Shown in pieces: positions 60,912 to 64,000 of a stretch of DNA of 64,000 nucleotides. A program made the translations under genes and the position numbers. Numbering within the stretch: the stretch's first letter is position 1; each line of letters begins with the position of its first letter. Below the pieces are notes generated by a model. That model saw only the letters and a list, made by a program, of their open reading frames with translations. It made no database searches and had not been told where the DNA came from. The stretch is from Thiosocius sp942490985 (GTDB lineage: Bacteria > Pseudomonadota > Gammaproteobacteria > Chromatiales > Chromatiaceae): NCBI GenBank assembly GCA_942490985.1, contig CALNYW010000005.1, forward strand, positions 62,001 through 126,000. Direction: 5' to 3'.

Positions 60912-61155
60912 GCAGACTGTGCGTGTGTCGAATGCCGTGGGCGTTGGTTATCCGCCTGTCGTCTGCGCCGGCCGAAGGCGCGCCGGCCGCCTTGCATGCT
61001 TGTCGAAAACGTTTGCCGATTGCCAGACTGCGTATTTCCCATCAAAACGCTTAGCTGCAATGTGGCATGAAGCGGTGGTGTTTCGGTGAATGATGTGGGA
61101 TTCGGCCGGCGTGCTGGCAGCTGTGTAAGGGCTTGATCGGGGTATGTCCCCGCTT
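60912..61155. repeat. Dispersed repeat, copy B (right of the TIR cassette)
   Basis: 60912-61030 is a direct, diverged copy of 58132-58245. About 100 bp more (61031-61134), absent from copy A, precede a GGGGTATGTCCCC palindrome. It includes GCCGGCCGAAGGCGCGCC and CGGCCGGC inverted elements. No gene is credible in 60660-61228. Confidence 0.78.
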
Positions 61156-61228
61156 ACGCCGAAAGAACGGGGGCTTTCCCCAACCAGGTTGCAAGTGGCT
61201 GAGCGAACTGCACTTGAATACCCGCGAT

Positions 61229-63856
61229 TCAATTCGCCCAAAACATCTCGAAAGGGGCTTTGCGCTGTTGGGCTAACTCTTCCTGTCGGGCTGCTTCGGC
61301 TGCTTCGGCTGCAGCGGCAATTGCTGCGGCGTCGGCGCGAGCAGCAGCCTCTGCAGCCAGGCGGTTGGCCTCGGCCTGTCGTTGTCTGACCCCTTCCGCA
61401 ACCGCGTCTGCTACATCCCCACGCAGGGTAAGAGCACTGGCATGGTTCGGCGACACTCTCAGTGCACGATCTACCAGTCGGCCTGCACGCTCGAGCTCGC
61501 CCTTTTGGAATGCCCACTTGGCCAGAACCATATAACGATCGACGACACTCCTCATCCCCGCGATCGCTTCCGCATGTTGTGCATCCTGTTCCAGGACGAG
61601 CCTGAAATACTTTACCGCGCTATCAGACTTCGGAACGAGCAGATGATCACGCCGCAACGCCGCGTTTGCCAATTCCAGCCAATCCTCTATGTCGTCGGTA
61701 TTGTCCGATATGGAGTCAGCTGAGGCGGGGGGCGTCGACACTGGCGCCGAGGCCAGCTCCAATTCGACGTTGCCTTGTCCAGGCAATTGGCGTGACACGA
61801 TGGCGTCCGAGTTAGCCTGCAATATATCGTCGATGCGGCTCCCGTATGGATGATGCATCGGCATTGGAGCAAATGAGTCTCGTATTGTGACTCGGGTCCA
61901 GGCACCAATGTTACCGCGATGCCCCGCGGCGGGAGCTGGCAGCACATCGCTGGGGTCGCCTTTTGCCAGTATATTGAGCAACCTGTTGACGTCGGTCACC
62001 GAGCGGATCTCGACAGCTTGTTCGTCAGGCTCACTTACCATGAGCCCTATCGTGTCGTTCGAGGTGCTGTCGTTCGCTTCTATCGGTCCTTCGGCGCTGC
62101 GGTCGCCTTCCCTTGCCTGGTCGGCGACTTCCGGTCCATTGGGTGATTCGTCAACAGTCGATGACAACGTCGCGAAGGGGGCCGTTACGCTCAGATCATT
62201 GGCAATCGATCGATCGCTGAGCGATGAAGATGCGCTCGGTTTTTGCGCAGTCTGGGGTTGCGGGGGAGGAGGGCCGATGACCTGCCCGGTGGTTACATAC
62301 CGCGCTGTCAAGATCGCCGCCTCAGCCGGTGGCTCAGGGGCAGGCTGCGTTAAATTTCCAGGTGCGTCGTCACGCTGCGTTTTCGAACCCTGAAACACTA
62401 CGCCGACGGCAATAGACACCAGCGCTATGCTGGCAACCGCTACCAGCGCCCGTCGATTGCCGAAAACCACTTGCGCCAAACCGGTTATGTTCTGGCTCAG
62501 TTTCCCCGAGGGGCGCTTTGGGATAATCGCTCGGAGCTGCTGTTGCGCCAACACCATCGTACGCGCGGTCGATTGGCCCAGCGTGGTGAACCGGTGTCTG
62601 AACTGTTGCTTCGCCCAATGTCGAGCTGACGACCCTGACTGCCGGCCTACAGCCGCCAGTGATCGCACGTGGCGCGACACCCCAAGGCCCAGAGAGCGGA
62701 CAGCTGACATGAAGGACGCTTGGCCGAAGTGGGCCTTTTGCTTCAGGGCTGAAACGCGTTTTACCCTGCCTGGAGGAAATGATGGCTGAACGACGCGTGT
62801 CGAGACGCGCTCGATGCTTGGATTCACGGCAGTTGCGGCTGGACGACGAGCTGCCGGGTATCGCGAGCCGGGTACCGCCTGTGCCCTGCCCCCTGTGCGT
62901 CGGACATCCAAGGCAGCGACTCCAGGCCGGACCAAACGTTTGGTGTCCGTCGATTCGAGCGGCACCAAGGCCAACTGAAAAATTTCATTTGCATCGGGTC
63001 GCCGCTTTGAGGCGGACGCTTTTGCTGGCCCCGTGAAAAGCTCCAAAAGTTCCTCACAGAAATCGTCAACGACTGTTTGCACGTCCAATTCGGTCAGTGC
63101 CCGCTTTTCTTCGGCGCAGGCATACAAGAAGAGCCGGCTGCAGATCTTGTTGACCTGACGCGGCAATCCACCGCTGTGCCGATGGATCGCCGCGACGGCG
63201 GGTCCGTCGATCGCCGGGGTACCCCGCCAATCCACGCCGGCAAGACGATATTCCAGGTAGGCCTTGGTCTCGGCCGGGCTCATGGGGCACAGCCGACAGC
63301 TAGCAATTACACGCTGCTGGATCTGTGCCATCCGCGGCGCACTCATCATCATTTCAAGCTCTTCATGTCCGAGCAGGAAAAGTTGCATGACGGGCTTTGA
63401 ATTCGACTGCAGATCGGTGAGCAGTCGCAGTGCTTCGAGCGCCTCAGACGACAGGGTATGCGCCTCGTCGACAATGACGAGGGCGCGCCGGTTGGAGTGC
63501 GCGAGGTCGATCAGAAATTCTTCGAGACGAAACGCCAGCAGAGCATCATCGAGCTGGTCGATCTCCAGACCGAATGCATGCGCAAGCTGACGATAAAGGG
63601 CCGTTGGATCTGCGCTATGTGCGACGAGACGCACGCTAAGCGTTCGGGCGTCATTGAGGTCTTTTAACAGCCGCTCGGCGAGGGTGGTCTTTCCCGACCC
63701 GGGTATCCCGGAAACAATGACGATACCCTCACCACGCTGAAGCGCATATTGCATGTATGACCACGCATGTGCGTGACTTGCGTGCAACAGGCATACATTG
63801 GGGTCCGGCAAGAGTCGGAATGGGTCGCCGCTGAGTTGATAGAAGTCTTCGTACAT
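61229..63856 (-). CDS. ExeA/GspA-like AAA ATPase with membrane helix and C-terminal TPR region
   Basis: The 875-residue protein starts MYEDFYQLSGDPFRLLPDPN, the ExeA-type opening, with Walker A SGIPGSGKTTLAERLL, Walker B RALVIVDEAHTL and QLFLLGHEELEMMM as sensor region. After a basic linker a single membrane helix follows at about residues 470-490 (ALVAVASIALVSIAVGVVFQ). The large periplasmic part ends in TPR-like helices (DRYMVLAKWAFQKGELERAG, SPNHASALTLRGDVADAV) and an Ala/Glu-rich coiled tail. ExeA proteins help secretin or pilus assembly by binding peptidoglycan; here TPRs replace the usual binding domain. Partner genes lie outside the window. The start is 144 nt from the edge. Confidence 0.82.
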   Translation of the reverse strand: MYEDFYQLSGDPFRLLPDPNVCLLHASHAHAWSYMQYALQRGEGIVIVSGIPGSGKTTLAERLLKDLNDARTLSVRLVAHSADPTALYRQLAHAFGLEIDQLDDALLAFRLEEFLIDLAHSNRRALVIVDEAHTLSSEALEALRLLTDLQSNSKPVMQLFLLGHEELEMMMSAPRMAQIQQRVIASCRLCPMSPAETKAYLEYRLAGVDWRGTPAIDGPAVAAIHRHSGGLPRQVNKICSRLFLYACAEEKRALTELDVQTVVDDFCEELLELFTGPAKASASKRRPDANEIFQLALVPLESTDTKRLVRPGVAALDVRRTGGRAQAVPGSRYPAARRPAATAVNPSIERVSTRVVQPSFPPGRVKRVSALKQKAHFGQASFMSAVRSLGLGVSRHVRSLAAVGRQSGSSARHWAKQQFRHRFTTLGQSTARTMVLAQQQLRAIIPKRPSGKLSQNITGLAQVVFGNRRALVAVASIALVSIAVGVVFQGSKTQRDDAPGNLTQPAPEPPAEAAILTARYVTTGQVIGPPPPQPQTAQKPSASSSLSDRSIANDLSVTAPFATLSSTVDESPNGPEVADQAREGDRSAEGPIEANDSTSNDTIGLMVSEPDEQAVEIRSVTDVNRLLNILAKGDPSDVLPAPAAGHRGNIGAWTRVTIRDSFAPMPMHHPYGSRIDDILQANSDAIVSRQLPGQGNVELELASAPVSTPPASADSISDNTDDIEDWLELANAALRRDHLLVPKSDSAVKYFRLVLEQDAQHAEAIAGMRSVVDRYMVLAKWAFQKGELERAGRLVDRALRVSPNHASALTLRGDVADAVAEGVRQRQAEANRLAAEAAARADAAAIAAAAEAAEAARQEELAQQRKAPFEMFWAN

Positions 63857-64000
63857 ACTATCGATCCAATGGGGTCGCCCCTTCGATTTTCACTGGTGCG
63901 ATGGCATGGTCGATCGAACCGATGTGCATACCCTCCCTCAATAGTAGCGTATACAAAATTGATTTGATTTATCGAAGAGGCGGGCGTGCATGTCTTTTGG
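63857..64000. other. Region upstream of the ExeA-like gene
   Basis: These 144 bp to the window edge hold the leader and probably the promoter of the ExeA-like gene on the minus strand. No other feature is visible. Confidence 0.4.

Overview
The window is a stretch of GC-rich gammaproteobacterial chromosome. Its core blocks (spoT-rpoZ-gmk-yicC, rph-rdgB, rep, a complete ccmABCDEFGHI cluster, yceH) and several accessory genes resemble the Chromatiales and neighbouring sulfur-oxidising or phototrophic groups: a DsrC-family protein, a high-potential iron-sulfur protein (HiPIP) and a tetraheme reaction-centre cytochrome of the PufC type. The reaction-centre L/M subunits are not here, so phototrophy is suggested, not shown.

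Layout. 1-3.2 kb: spoT (cut by the window edge), rpoZ, gmk and a frameshifted yicC, all on the minus strand. 3.3-6.4 kb: a Ser/Thr kinase and PP2C phosphatase pair, rph and rdgB. 6.4-12.7 kb: a DUF2782 protein, a LOG-family enzyme, a beta-hydroxyacid dehydrogenase, rep, a diheme cytochrome c and a Crp/Fnr-type regulator. 12.9-20.0 kb: the System I cytochrome c maturation operon, which would serve the cytochromes at 10.8, 42.7 and 45.3 kb. 20-24.2 kb: a cysteine-less DsrC-like protein, hypF, a nickel transporter, and tRNA-Arg(CCG) preceded by tandem copies of its own 5' half with palindromic repeats. 24.2-42.6 kb: mostly accessory and stress genes (P450 remnant, mutarotase, EF-hand protein, PrxQ, VWA and J-domain pair, NmrA/AraC divergent pair, membrane alpha/beta hydrolase, decayed outer-membrane genes, PilZ, hemerythrin, a ferredoxin-type reductase with tspO, adhesin-like DUF2807).

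42.6-46.8 kb: five minus-strand exported redox or envelope genes, from a (frameshifted) Tat-dependent metallophosphoesterase through a monoheme cytochrome, a DUF1566 protein and HiPIP to PufC. A TGT-N12-ACA motif of the PpsR/CrtJ type overlaps a good sigma-70 promoter just before pufC. 47.2-51.8 kb: a REP-associated tyrosine transposase bounded by inverted REP sequences, two nearly identical 88-bp derivatives and a further diverged pair, interleaved with TauE, GST and a TIR-TM-DUF1566 protein.

51.9-58.1 kb: a tightly packed signalling operon: a 5TM-LYT multi-PAS histidine kinase, an Rcp1-like response regulator and a REC-LOV-like-PAS-GGDEF-EAL protein. 58.1-61.2 kb: three genes (2TM SLATT-like protein, zinc-ribbon membrane protein, TIR-zinc-ribbon protein) between two direct copies of a dispersed repeat; this is the best candidate for an undescribed, possibly defence-related, system. 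The window ends in a large ExeA-like AAA ATPase on the minus strand.

Coordinates come from reading the sequence. Family assignments rest on motif recognition, not on searches.
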